Origin: Eudorina sp. 2006-703-Eu-15
Lineage: Eukaryota; Chlorophyta; Chlorophyceae; Chlamydomonadales; Volvocaceae
Direction: 5' to 3'
Assembly: GCA_003117195.1 (NCBI GenBank)
Contig: BDSI01000145.1
Location: 124,001-188,000 of the forward strand
DNA length: 64,000 nt
Part shown: in pieces, positions 1-12,500 of the stretch
Layout: each line of letters starts with the position of its first letter
Numbering within the stretch: position 1 is the stretch's first letter
Made by a program: the position numbers and the translations under genes
The notes under the pieces: generated by a model
Database searches by the model: none
Seen by the model: the letters and a program-made list of their open reading frames with translations, nothing else
Told to the model about the DNA's origin: nothing

Positions 1-295
1 TGCGCTGATGCAAGGAAGCGATGACGTCGTGAGTGCGTGATTTGCGCCGCCGCAGCGGTGTTGTGGCATGGGTTCCAGCGAGGATACATAGTGCAGCTGT
101 ATTGGCTGCTGAATACTCGCGTGCGTGTTTTCCTTACGCTCTCGTGACGAGAGATAGATGTATGTAGTCAATTGAAGGCTGCGTGCGTGCAGTCGTGCCC
201 TAAGGACTCGGGTACCGTGCTGAGCGAGGCACGTCTGGCATTGTAACAATATGCCGCAAATCCAGATCTGAGTCACGCAACGCCATTCAACGCGC

Positions 296-648
296 CTCAT
301 CACATGTATATCGTACAGCCGTATCAGTTGCTTGCCACAGATGTGCGTGCGTACATAAATACAGGCCTTGCCGTACACGTGTAACACAGTATGTACAATT
401 TATCACTTGCTGAAAACCGGGATGTCCGGGAGCAACCGCCGACTGACCAGCTATTCACCTCTAACTGCTCACGCCGCAAGGGTAGAGGCAGAGTAATACC
501 GCCGACCCAAGGGCACGGACGCATGACGGTTTGTTGAGCACCTCATCACATGTACGTATACCGTACAGCCGTGATCAGATGTCACAGGTGTGTGTGCGTG
601 CATATTTACGGCCCTCGCCTGCTGTACATTTGTAACGCCGTACGATCT
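296..648. repeat. Diverged direct repeat pair (296-400 and 541-648)
   Basis: Both copies begin with CCTCATCACATGTA, continue through a CCGTACAGCCGT block and a GTGCGTGC block, and end near a GTAAC(A/G)C motif. Copy spacing is about 245 bp. It is a local tandem duplication with point changes and small indels. No function is visible. Confidence 0.6.
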
Positions 649-1303
649 TGGTTTGTTGAGTTCCGCAAGCCAGCAAGCAATTACGTACGTACGTACACAG
701 TAGTCCGTCACGCACGCAACTAATAACCTCGGCTAGACAGGCGCATACATGTTTCTATTCTGAAGCGAGCTAGTCTGCGTGAAGAACACCTGCGTGCCTG
801 CCGTGGCAGTGCTACAAACAACAAACTCGTGTATTGGCGTTCGATCGCTCGTTCGTTCGACTTGTTTGTTGCGGTTATTAGGTGTGGGTTGTTGGTGTTC
901 ATCGTGGGTGCGTGCCGTTCGTTCTCCGTCTGTCCTTGCATCCTCGCTCGCCCGGCCTTCTCCGTCCCAGCATTGTTTATTGGCATCACCCGGCTGTTTG
1001 GGCGGGCTGCATTGAAGGCGGACTGACTGAAAAGGGCAAATGTATAGCTAGCAGCGGGGGCGGGAGTTCGTTCTTGCCGGAAGCCGACTCTCCGATTATA
1101 CTTATTTCGCATTATAATGATGCGCGCCGGTGCGTGGCTCCTTATTTACCGACGTACACATGCCACTATGGGATTGATTCATCATTCATTCGTTTTACCA
1201 ATAACGCGTGGTTGCCGGTACGTGCTTGCGTGCGGCGGATTGTATATATATGGTGAAACGAAAGGTCGGCGCGTGTCTGCCTGCGCTGCGTGTCTGCGTG
1301 GCT

Positions 1304-1599
<296 letters not shown>

Positions 1600-2322
1600 T
1601 CGGCAGCTTATCCCTTTCGATGCACCTAGCTACTACCGGCGAGTTGATCCTCACTTCTGCTCCGAGTGGGTTTGTATGTTTAGGAGCACCAACGAACGAC
1701 CAGGTCCGGTCCCTACATACACCGCATCAAGTCTTGTTATGAGCTTTCAACAGCTACGTTTCCTACGTAGGCTGTATTAGAAATAAAAATCGGATATAAA
1801 CATTTCTAGAAACAGAAAAGCTGTGTACACGCAATTACGGTATGGTAATACTGATGGGGTATTGTGTCGAGAGTATCGCATCAATCGAAGCCTGCCTGAA
1901 GTACATCTTGGACGGAGTACGGGATCGGGCGCCTCTATGTCGTCCGGAATGCAACTTGCCCGACTGGCGTATAAGAAATTATTCGCTGATGCGTATGACA
2001 TGCAGTTTGTTTTCCAAATGATCATTCATGTGTTTGTGACAACCTGTACACAAATCGCTCGCTCGGCCCAACACCCATATTTGGTGGACCGGAACTACCG
2101 GAGATACCGCCGCCAGAAGATGCAATTTGGATTTCCATCAGGATGCCGAACGGCGAGATGCTCCGTCATTACCCGCCGCGTGCGCATATTCTGGCCCGAT
2201 CGACGTTTGGAAGCCATAAATAGCGACGTGTAACATTCTGTCTTATCGCTTGTATCGGGCACTTCATTTAGGTTGCCTTGCCTTCTAATCCACGGTCTAT
2301 CGCCCCGCTCTGCCGCACGAAA

Positions 2323-5300
2323 ATGGCCAAGTCGCTGTTGATCACGTTCGCGCTGGCGGTTGCCTTCGGCTGCGCCGTCATGGGTAAGAATATCTCAAAG
2401 ACGGGTCTGCCTGATATGTGAATGTTTAAATTTCGGGTTTAGAGACCGTATCATAGTTCAGTGCCTAGAGATGCGGCGCGCGTGTACGCGTAGGTGTCAA
2501 TGTAAAGAAAAGGCGATGTACTGCGTGTTTGATAATAGATCGGGTCTTGCATTTAGTTTTACCTTGCGTATCTGCCTTATTCATGCATATTTCGCCTGTC
2601 AGAAATCTAGGTGGAGTCTAGTCATTTATTCTTGTGTCACAATGAACCGTTTCTTGCGAATATGAAGGAAACTTTGTGAAATCTTTTGATTTATATTAAT
2701 GTGTACATCGTGTATCTGACTCTGACTGCAGGTACCGATGCCGTCCTTTACCGGTAGGTGGAGCCGCACTCGCTGATACGTTTGCGACGACGTGCTCGCG
2801 ATGTTTGCAAAGTTCTGACTTTTATTATTATACAGGTATGTTTCCGTGGCCAAGTACAACACCACGGCGAATGTGAGCAACCTCTCCACGCTGGAGAGGA
2901 CCCTGCTCAAGGTGAGCACGAAATGGCGGCGACTTCAGAAGCCAAGCTTTTGCGCTTTGTATGTACTGTCGTAATACCGTGAAAAGATCATCTCGCGTGC
3001 TGCTCACGCGGTATACGCAATATGATGCGCACCTATCTATGCAGGCTCGGAACAAAAAATGTTGTGATGCTTGAATGAAAATAGTATGATTATAATATGT
3101 ATTATATTATTTAGCTCATATGTATGTGCTATGCTGCGTGCCTGGTATACAGAACTGCTCGAGGTCGTTCGTTGCGGCCGTCACCGGCATCGCCAACGTC
3201 TCCTACAACCCCAAGGGCAACTGGGGCAGCCTCGTTAAGGTCAGTTGACCTACATTCTCGCGCGAAAGATCATAGCATAGCTATCTGCGGGGGAGGGGGA
3301 CAGCTAGCTGGGGACCGCACTCGGCACGCTCGCTTAGATCACTGCAAACACGGTTACATATATGCATTCCGAGCAAGTAAACATCATTGGGAACCCAGCG
3401 CGCGGGATTGCCACGTTGACTTGATACACTTGGGGCACATGCCCCAGCAGTGCTTGCCTAGCCGCAAGCCAATTGAGCACGCTTACTAGTGAGATTCCCT
3501 GTTGGCTGTGCACCAGGTAGGTAAAGCACGCACGACGGCTGATGTCCTGCTTCCTGCCCCATTCACGCACCAATCCATGTTGCAGGTGATTGACTTCGCC
3601 AACGCCTCCGCCTACGCCAGCTACAAGGCCTGCGACGACGCCTTCCCCAGCAAGCCCTTCATCAACTCGTGAGTCAGCCCTTCTAACCCCATGCTGCGTG
3701 ACCGAGGTGCAGGCTCAGGGGGCGCGCTGTGTATATATATATGCGCCCGACGGGGACAGATTCACCGTTGCTTGGGGCCGGTACTTGTCAGGGCCGGGTA
3801 GCCGCCTGCTGCGTTGCTGAGCGCGCGCCAGGTGGACCTTCTTAGCGGCTCTGCTGTACAAGAGCATTTATGCCGTTACTTGCGTGTGCCCGCGTGCAGC
3901 TTCGTCATCGGCAAGCTGCACGGCTTCGCCCCGATTGCTGACGCCTCCAGCATCGCCAACTACGCCAACGGCTCCATCTACCACGTCGGCCTGGTAAGGC
4001 ACGAGCGCGCGCGCTCGCGCAGGCGGTGTCGGACTGACTTGTCTGCTGCGTGGGTGGGGTCTAGGGTTTTGCTATGTGTCGAGTCGAAATTCACAGCGGC
4101 CCCGCCCCGCCCGGGGTGATCGTTGACAGCCGCAACCGCCTCCTTGCTTGCTTGGTAATCGATGTCCTGCTATGCCCCGCCCGCAGAGCAACGTGACCTC
4201 GTTCAACATCACCGGCCTGCGCACCAACCTGACCACCCAGTTCGCCGGTGAGGGTCGTTCGTTGCGTGCGGTGCCTTACAAAAGATGCGGGGAGCACATA
4301 CATTACGCTGCGGTAGATTTGTTGGACAGTAACACAGCGTAAACCCCTTGAGGGACCCAAAGTGGGGGATGCTATAGGTAGTGGACGGACCGAAGGTTGA
4401 GATCTAGGGTGATTATCCATCACACACGCGACGGCGGCCACGTCCCGTCCCGTCCTCCCCCGCCCCACATACCCCACACACACGCAGGCAAGGCCGTCAT
4501 CGACTCCGTCCCCGGCGTGTTCAACTTCACCCTGCCGGCCAACGTCTCCCGGCCGTCCAACCTGTGCAACCACAGGCCACAAAGAAAGGATATGCTTGTT
4601 GGCAGTGCTGCACCGGTCGCCTGCCCCGTACACATATATGGTAACGTGTCGCATGGTTTCCGTCGACCGCCACGCAGCTTGTCAGATGATGGCTGGTTGG
4701 CAAGGGTTTGGCAAGCGTTTGGCAGAGGCTACCGTAGATAGCTGCACCCCCAATGCGGCACGATCCTGAACACTGCACGTGTGCGTGTGCGTGTGTGTGT
4801 GTGTGTGGCTACATCGCAGCCAACATCCTTGTCGGCAACGTGCCCAACGTCATGCTGTCGTACTACTACTTCAAGAACGGCAACAACGCCACCAGTGTGC
4901 CGGTCCTGCCCTTGTACTCTACCATCAAGGTGCGTGGCGGCGGTAGCGGGGGCGTGCAGCAGCCCCAAGTACCAAGTACGGGCAGCCACGCACGTACATT
5001 TAGCTACACGTTCTCCATCATTGCGTGCATGGCTTGAGCCGATGGCCATCCGATGGGAATACGCTAGGGCGACGCGAAGCTAGTACCCGCCATGCTTGCA
5101 TACCACGAGAAAACGGCAACGGGGTACGTACGGCAACCGGGTAATTGGGTAATATTAGGGTAGTTTTCGGCAAATGAGTAGGAAACGTAGATTGCTCGTG
5201 AGTGGGCTCCATAGTCTCGCGCGTCAACGTCCCTAGCATCACCTAGCCGTCATTAGGCCGCATCATTCTGCGTGTTCACTACTTATCTACAAGATCTAAC

Positions 5301-5809
5301 GAACCTTTACGCTGTTGCGTTGTTGTTTCACGGACGCTCGTACGTCGGCGCTCTCTTATGTTCCACAGGCTCTCCAGATCGCCCCGGGCGGCCAGGTGCG
5401 TGGGTGGTGTTACAGCGGTGGTTTATGTTCGTTCGTATTGAGGGCGGCGTGGATCGATTCAAAAATGGCGAACTGGTTGGGAAGAGTAGTAGATAGTCGC
5501 GGGCACGCACAGCAACGTCAACGGTTCGTAGGCCCGGAAGGTTCGGAAGGAGTAGATGAGTGTATTGTTGGCGTGATGCACCGATGTGGATGCATTGCGG
5601 AAGTTATGTCCGTGGTAATCCGTAAATTGGGAATGAACTGTTAACTGGCACCTTTCCACGCGCCTGTGCCGTTTTGTACAACCTCCGAGTGGATTGCACG
5701 TCCTTGATTTCCTCGGTACGTCCTAATAAACCTGTGCCCCCCGTCCATCCCCCGTCGCTGGTTTCCTCGCTCTCTGCAGGACACCGAGTTCCAGGGCTAT
5801 AGGGTGTAA
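2323..5809 (+). CDS. Secreted, heavily N-glycosylated protein of unknown family (11 exons)
   Basis: Exons: 2323-2383, 2732-2753, 2836-2911, 3153-3239, 3586-3668, 3900-3993, 4187-4247, 4488-4640, 4820-4929, 5369-5395, 5780-5809. All junctions are GT-AG, phases agree, and the total of 804 nt gives 267 residues plus TAA. The ATG at 2323 is chosen because it opens a typical signal peptide (MAKSLLITFALAVAFGC). The mature chain has 13 N-x-S/T sequons, so it should enter the secretory pathway and carry many N-glycans. It has few cysteines, no membrane segment after the signal, and no motif I recognise. A wall, matrix or surface glycoprotein is the natural inference. The least certain part is the end of exon 8 (about 4571-4640), which lacks sequons and reads less protein-like; the donor GTAACG there was chosen because its phase fits exon 9. 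Confidence 0.8.
4779..4806. repeat. (GT)n microsatellite in an intron
   Basis: Short GTGC/GTGT run lying just upstream of the acceptor of exon 9 (4,820) in the secreted-glycoprotein gene. Confidence 0.8.
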
Positions 5810-6544
5810 ACTATATCGGGCCCAAGATATATCAGCTTGTACGGTTGCAAATGCTGAGGTGGATTGCCGTACAAGGTGTCGACCGCGGGTGTCATGTGTT
5901 GTACCTCGGCTCCTGCCTCCTGCATCCTGATGCATAAGGCATAAGGCATCGACATCAATAATGGCGCACTGACGGACGCCCTCACCCCCTCCGCCGCCTT
6001 CGCCTTGGCGGCTGCTGGCAACTAATCCGTGGCGGCTGGCAGTTAATCCTTGGCGGCGTGCGCGATGAGACGAGTTCGTTCATTTTCAGTAGTGTCGCTA
6101 GCTGAGATAGGCTGGCAGCACACTTCTTGGCTCCGTGAAGCTAGATAGCTAGTACGGGGGTCGGAACTGCCCCCTTCCCCACGCGCTCGCGGATGCATGC
6201 GGCAGCTAGGTGGAGCGTGGACAGATAGGTGCATGCCGCCAAAATAGTCGTTGCTGGTTCGTTGTTCGGTCATTCGTCGGTAGTGCGCATGTGAATGTGG
6301 GACGTTTGGGTCGATATTCGGCCATTCAAGTCATTCCTTTGGTGCAGGCGGCAGATGGGAAAGCAGATCGGTTACTCTGTCGTACACGTCATCCGGAAGG
6401 ATGGATGGGCATACGTCGGTCGGTCGGTCCGTCGATCGGTCGGCCGGTCTGTCGCCACGCAGTGAATGTTGTGAGGATGCGAATCCCCGCTGCTCACTCG
6501 TGCCGGAGAGGGGTTGTGGCGAGGAGAGGAAGATTGTAACTGCA

Positions 6545-6785
6545 GTGCCTCTTAAACTCCACGCGCCTCCGCCCTCCCAACCTCCAAGCCTCCACTCTCC
6601 ACCCTCTACAAGCCTCCAGCCTCCATCCCCCACCCTCCACCCTCCACAAGCCTCCAGCCGCCATCAGCCACCCTCCACCCTCCACGCGCCTCCTCCCTCC
6701 ACCTCGACGGGCCTCCAACCTCCCAACCTTCACGCGCCTTCAGCCTCCACGCTCCACGAGCCTCCACCCTCCACACGCCACCATC
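6545..6785. repeat. CCTCCA-rich degenerate minisatellite
   Basis: Strand-asymmetric polypyrimidine sequence made of imperfect CCTCCA / CCCTCCAC / CACGCGCCT units. On the minus strand it gives glycine-tryptophan-rich open frames (GGGWRLE-like), which are by-products of the repeat. Confidence 0.85.
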
Positions 6786-7535
6786 TCCATACGTCCTCCA
6801 CCCAAAACCGATCCCCTGGCGGGGAACCACTACCGAAGGGATCACGAGCGGGGTACCAAAGGTTCACTGGACGCGGAGGAAGCTGAGCACGGGAGATGCC
6901 GTCCCCACAGGCATCCCACAGGCCAGGCACCTCCACCTCACGCCTCCACCCCACGCCTGCCGCCCGAGCTCGGGCTCATGTAGGATGGTGGGATGCTCAC
7001 GCCTCCGGCCCGGCTCATGACGAAGTGCGCCCACTGACCGACCAACCCTCACCCCACAACATCAGCGCCCCCTGCTGACGAATCCATCCGGCTGCTCCAT
7101 CAAAGCGTATCATGCATGGTCCGAATGCCACCACAGGTTGTGCTGATGTTGAATTCTGACGACCTGAACGTATCGCTTCCACTGTGCCCTCCCCTGGGCG
7201 GGAGCTTTACCGTACAATGCACACGCCAATCTCGCCGTGACCCGCTGCTGGGCGCCGGACGTCGACAGGTGGATCCGCTTGTCTGTGGTTCCAACTAAGG
7301 CTGAGGCCCGTCTGGACGCCCACGGCCTGCTGCTGCTGGTGCTGTCGGTACGACTAGGTAGGCGCCGTACAACAGCCACGCCAGCCAGACCGGCCGCGGG
7401 CCAAGCTCGTGGTCTGAGGACCGCCGCGCCGCCACCACTTAAAAGTGGAGAGTGACGGACGCGGAGTGAGTATATCTTTTCATTACATTGGTCCGGAGCG
7501 CCATGGGGGCGTTAGTTCGTTTAGGCAGTGTCTGG

Positions 7536-7620
7536 TGATGAAGCCTCGGCTGTCGCCGTGGGCTGTCACCGATGACCCGCGGGGTCCGCTGTAACATCCT
7601 AATAATAATTACATTGGGTA
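7536..7620 (+). repeat. Dispersed short repeat, copy 1 of 3
   Basis: Contains CTGTCACCGATGACCCGCGG followed by a GGTCCGCTGTAACATCCT block and an AT-rich tail. Related copies occur at 58,897-58,965 (closest) and 14,183-14,260 (most diverged). The ACCCGCGGG(T) palindrome is conserved in the core. No terminal repeats or coding capacity were found. Confidence 0.6.
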
Positions 7621-9587
7621 CTCTCGTTCAGTACTACTCCCGATGGACTGCTGTATGTATACCGGCGCGCGTGCGGCCAGCATTGCTTGGCCGGTAGAAG
7701 GTCGGGAGGGAACAGTGGTGCACGTACGTGATAATCGATCCGTGGGCACCTACGACACCTAATGGGCTATCAACGATATAGCTAGCCCGCCAGACCTCGT
7801 TGCCCGCACCCTAGCTACATACGAATGCCTTTTATAGCAACGTTTACACAACCGACCATCAACCTCCCACGGCCGTGGGCCAGCAAAGCGCAACCACAAG
7901 GGTAATAAACAGCAACTACTAACGTAGCGAGCCTGGGCTCACACGACACGAGCACGCGGATGCGACGTCGTACGGACCCCGCCCGCGCTCACTGCTGCCC
8001 CGACACATACATTCTCGCTTTCTCAGGTGCTTTACGAACAGGATTAACGAAATTGTGCTAGAAAGCCACGGCAGGAAGCAAGCAACAGCTAATCAAATGC
8101 TCTAGCGCCAGATAACGCCATCGACGGAGCAGAGAACCAACCCTGCTGAGCCTGTATGCCAACATATACACCGACCAAGCCTTGCGATGCGCGCAGTGTC
8201 GTGCAAAAGAATCGAAACACCCGTCCACATGGGAACCGGGTAGCGCCTATCAGCCAACACAGGCAGGCCGCACATACTAACACCACTACCGCTGCGCTCA
8301 GGCTGACAGAAACACGATTCAACGCGAAGAAGAGATACATATGGAAGGGGCGTGAACGGCGGGCTAAACACACGGACTCTTAACTGCGCAACAAGACGGG
8401 ATGCATGAAACGCCGTACAATAGAGAGCGTGTCGTACAAAGTGAGAGCATGATACACGAACAGGCGGAGGGGCATGGCACAAATCCTCTCAAAACGATAG
8501 CGAGATCGCAGCACTCGCGGACGAACAAACGCGCGCGCGCCCCTGCTCACGCAGCAAAGAATACTGCTGCTGCTGGCCCACCGACGTAGGACGCCACCAC
8601 GTGGAGAGCTGCTGGTGGCGGCTCATCAGCCGCAGCACATCTATCAATTCCTGCACACACGTGTACGTACGCCAGCCAGCAGTCCCGGCTGGAACACCCG
8701 TTTCACCACACGGCGCGGAGCCAGCCAGCCGGGCGGCGACTGGCTTCCCTCAGACGGGGCCCAAGACGGGGCCAATCGTTTGACCTGAATCACGCCGAAT
8801 GATTAATAATACTGTACAACAACTAAATAATGCTCACGGCCCTCGACGCCACGTCAAAGCAAACATTCGAGCGGATGAATCCCGAACCTATCCTGACCTT
8901 CCTGAAGGGGTGTGTGTGGGCGAGCAAAGCACGGAACGCACGGCGGAAGCGCGCCCCACACAGACAACAAACCGCGAGTACGATGAAAAGGGTGCGCGCG
9001 AGGTGATCATGGTGTGCCCTTCTGCATGTCCGGCGCCGCTATCTCTCGCTCTCATTTGACGGCATTCGACCACGGGACAATCAATCCACTGCGCTGTATT
9101 CACTTCGGCGGCAGCTAGGTTTCAACCAACTCCGCACCCCCCCGGGGTCGCAAGGAGGACCCGAGGAAGGTCACACGCCCACGCCAGTCAACGCGCCCGC
9201 CGCACCTCACCGCACCTCATCAGCTGCTTGAGCTGCCTGCCGCTTCGAGAGAATTTCTCGCAACCCCACCACAAGCCTCACCACCTGCTTCGACATTTGA
9301 AACACAAGCTTACGGCCACGACCCATATAGCTAGATCGGGAGAGATACACATGTAGGCGGCGCGGCCGCATCCGTCAGGCCATCCAGCAACCAGCAATCG
9401 GAAAGCCGGGTCTGCTTCCTACTCCGTTGACGCCATCGACAGAAATAAAGCCACCACGTCAGGCCGGCAGGGACGGAGATCGATGCGTGGAGCGCGCCAT
9501 CGCCTGAAGCCTCCCGATGCAGGCATCACCCACCCGCCCGCCGTGTGAGATACATATGACATATGGCATACGACTTGACGCGGCGTA

Positions 9588-12500
9588 TCACTTGCCGCCG
9601 CCGGGCAGCTGCGGGCGGCCGTTGATCCAGTTCCTCACGATCCTCAGCATGCTGTTCTTGTAGCGGAACTCCAGGTGTGAGCTCACAAAGGTGGCGCTCA
9701 GCACCTTGCGGGGGAGGGACCGCTGGCACTCGCGGGTGGACACCTGGGGACGGGGGGGATGGCGGGGATGGAGGCGGGCGGCGGGGATGGAGGCGGTGAC
9801 GGTGGCCATTTAGAGGGAGATCGGAGATAATCATTGGGGCCAGGTTGTACTTGGTGGAGGCCGGTGGAGGAGGAGGCGGCGGTGGGCGCACGATTGGGGA
9901 GAGATCGAAAAACCTCATTGGGATCAGGTTGGAAGCATCCAGTTGGAAACAGGTGATCGGCAGCCGGTTCGAAACAGTTGTTGAGATGCGCGCAAGGAAC
10001 CCGGTGAGCAGCGTTCTCCGAATCGCCCATTCCGGTGGGCCCCTACACCCACATCCCTTCTCTTAGGGCCCTAGGCTGCACCGCCCTAGTCACCTGCTGG
10101 TCAGGCACCCGCTGGAGGCAGGGTGGCTACCTCAAGATATAAATATATATTCGGCCGAAAACCTTGCGTCTTGTTAGATACTTTCCCTCGGTGGGAAAAT
10201 GGGGTTTTAGATACTTATGGCCTCTCGCACGGGGAAAAGCCCCCTTTGAGTAGATAAAATGCCGGCAAAAGCTCCCTTCGACAGATACTTTCAGCATTGA
10301 TTGGGCAAGGAGTATCTCCGGCCGTAGATACTCTGCGAAATAAGATAGCCACCCTGGCTGGAGGGACCCAGTCAGATCGCAAAACACCTACCGTCCACCC
10401 CATGAATAAACAATAAATAAACAAGCATATATGCAGCAGCACGCCGGCCAACAGTCAGGCCGCCGGCCCGCAGCAGGCAGCAGCCAGCTTCCGATCCCCT
10501 CTCCAACACCCCCGACGCCCATCTCCCCCCCACCCCGCATATCCGGGCCACCCCGCGCCTGCGATCAAACATCCTCGGACCGCACTTCCGCACCCCGGGC
10601 CCCCCCAGGGCCTCCGCCTCCCCCTCAGCCCCCACCCTGATCTCTCCATCCAGCCTCAGCCCCCCCAGGCCCCCCGCCTCCCCCTCAGCCCCCACCTTGA
10701 TCTCTCCGTCCAGCCCCAGCTCCACGTCCTTGCCCACGTGGGTGAAGTTCCAGAAGCCCAGGCTGAAGGGCACACTGCGGCGGTAGCGGGGGGGGTGTCG
10801 GCAGATACAGCAACAGGAGGTGGCGACGGACATACAGAGGGGCGCGGGGGGTTTCGTCGGCGGGGAGATACACAACACTCCTGCTCCCAGTAAGACTGCT
10901 CTGCAGTCGCGTCACCGCAATGGTGGCACGCCAGCAGCCGGAGTGCACACCAGCAGGCATACCGGCAGACACGTAACTAACTAGGCAGGCAGGCAATTCG
11001 GCAAGCAGGTAGGCAAGCAGGCAGCCCGTGCCGCATAAGCAGCCAAGCAGCCGGAAACACAGCCGGCCCAGCAGCCGGCCGGTGCAGATGTGTGCCGGCC
11101 AGATTTGTGCGGGCCAGGTCTGGACTCCGTCCGTGACAAGGCCCCGCGGACCGTAAGGTCGGTCTCATCCGGCGACTCCAATCGATGTCCTCCGATTCGT
11201 CAGTACGCGGTCGCCAGTCAGGGTTCCGCTAGCTGGCCCGTCACACAGCCGCCCTGGCGTGCAGTGGTTTCCAACCCGCCTCCAACCGGCAGCCCACACA
11301 CGAGACGACGAGAGCCCCCCTCCCTCTCTCCACCCGCCAGCTCACAGAGCGACCCCCCAAAGCAGCCGACTGCAGCATCGCGCTCGTCGTTCTCCTCACA
11401 GCAAAGAAGCCGCAGACGCCGCCCACCCACCCCTCCCGCCCACCCACCCACCCTCCCCGCCCACGCACCCATCCACCCCAATAAAGACAGCCAAACCGCA
11501 AAAGAGCAACAAACCGATAATCGCCGATGTAGCCATTGACGAAGACGACGAAGCGCTGACTCCGACGAAATCAGCAGAAGCTGATATGTTCAGATCGTGG
11601 ACGGCTGATGAGACACCGTAGTATGGCTGGCGAGAAGAGTTGTAACGGTCGAACCCAAAGAGCAAAGACTGCTACCTAGCCGGCCCGCGGCCAGTAATTC
11701 CAATACTAATGAAATCCTGTAGGCTAAAGAAACCCACCCCACCCCGCCCACCCATCCCATCCGACCCTCGCCCACCTCACCCCCCACCTGCTGACCGAGT
11801 CGTTGAGGTTGTGGAAGCGCCAGGCGTCCGGCAGCACTGCATTGAAGTCCCGGGCGAACACGTCGTTGCCCACCCGGGGGGCGCCAAAGGTGACCATGGC
11901 CACACTGCCGATGGAGGGCCTGCTGTCGGCGTGAAACAGCACCCACCGCGGTGTCAGGGCGGGGCAGGGCAGCGCAGCGCGGGGCAGGGCAGAGCGCGGC
12001 GCGATGCGGCGCGATAGATGTTGCAATAGTGCAGGGCGATAGATGGGGGTGAGGCGACAGGCAGCGCGATCAGATGCGACGCGATCCGGGCAACAGCAAG
12101 TGGGCGGCGCGCGGGCGACGCTGGACCGAACCAAAGCTGAAAGCTGTCAGGAATCGGTGACCTGTGGTTCAGGTCGTATCACGTGCACATCGTACGGCAG
12201 CATCACGTGCACATCGGACGGCCCGACGGCGGGCTGCGCGAACGCCCGGGTGCGCTGTAGAGGTCGTGAACAGGGGGGTAGTATAGGAAATTGGTAGACA
12301 TACTTTATACTGCGCTGCTGGGAAGGGGGGGGGCCTTGCGCCTTGGTAGCTCGGGCGCTGGTAAGGTGTGTCGGTACTTGTGGCGCAGGACCTCCGCAGA
12401 ATAGAACCCCACATGCCTCAGTATCGGTAGTGAGACCCGAGGTCGTTGAGGGAAGGCGTCGTGATCCGCGGGTTAGGGGCGCCGCGCGCAGCGCCTCTCC

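Larger units (their letters stand above)
5810..9587. other. Intergenic region between two convergent genes
   Basis: This lies between the stop of the secreted-glycoprotein gene (+) and the stop of the lipase gene (-). It should include both 3' UTRs. It contains a CCTCCA-rich minisatellite (about 6,545-6,785) and a copy of a dispersed repeat (7,536-7,620). Open frames near 8,089-8,482 and 8,799-9,059 show no domain and no splice-linked partners. I see no gene. Confidence 0.5.

Noticed and set aside
6494..6954. Gly/Trp-rich minus-strand proteins (GGGWRLE repeats)
   Set aside because: They come from the CCTCCA-type minisatellite; no start, splice or domain support.
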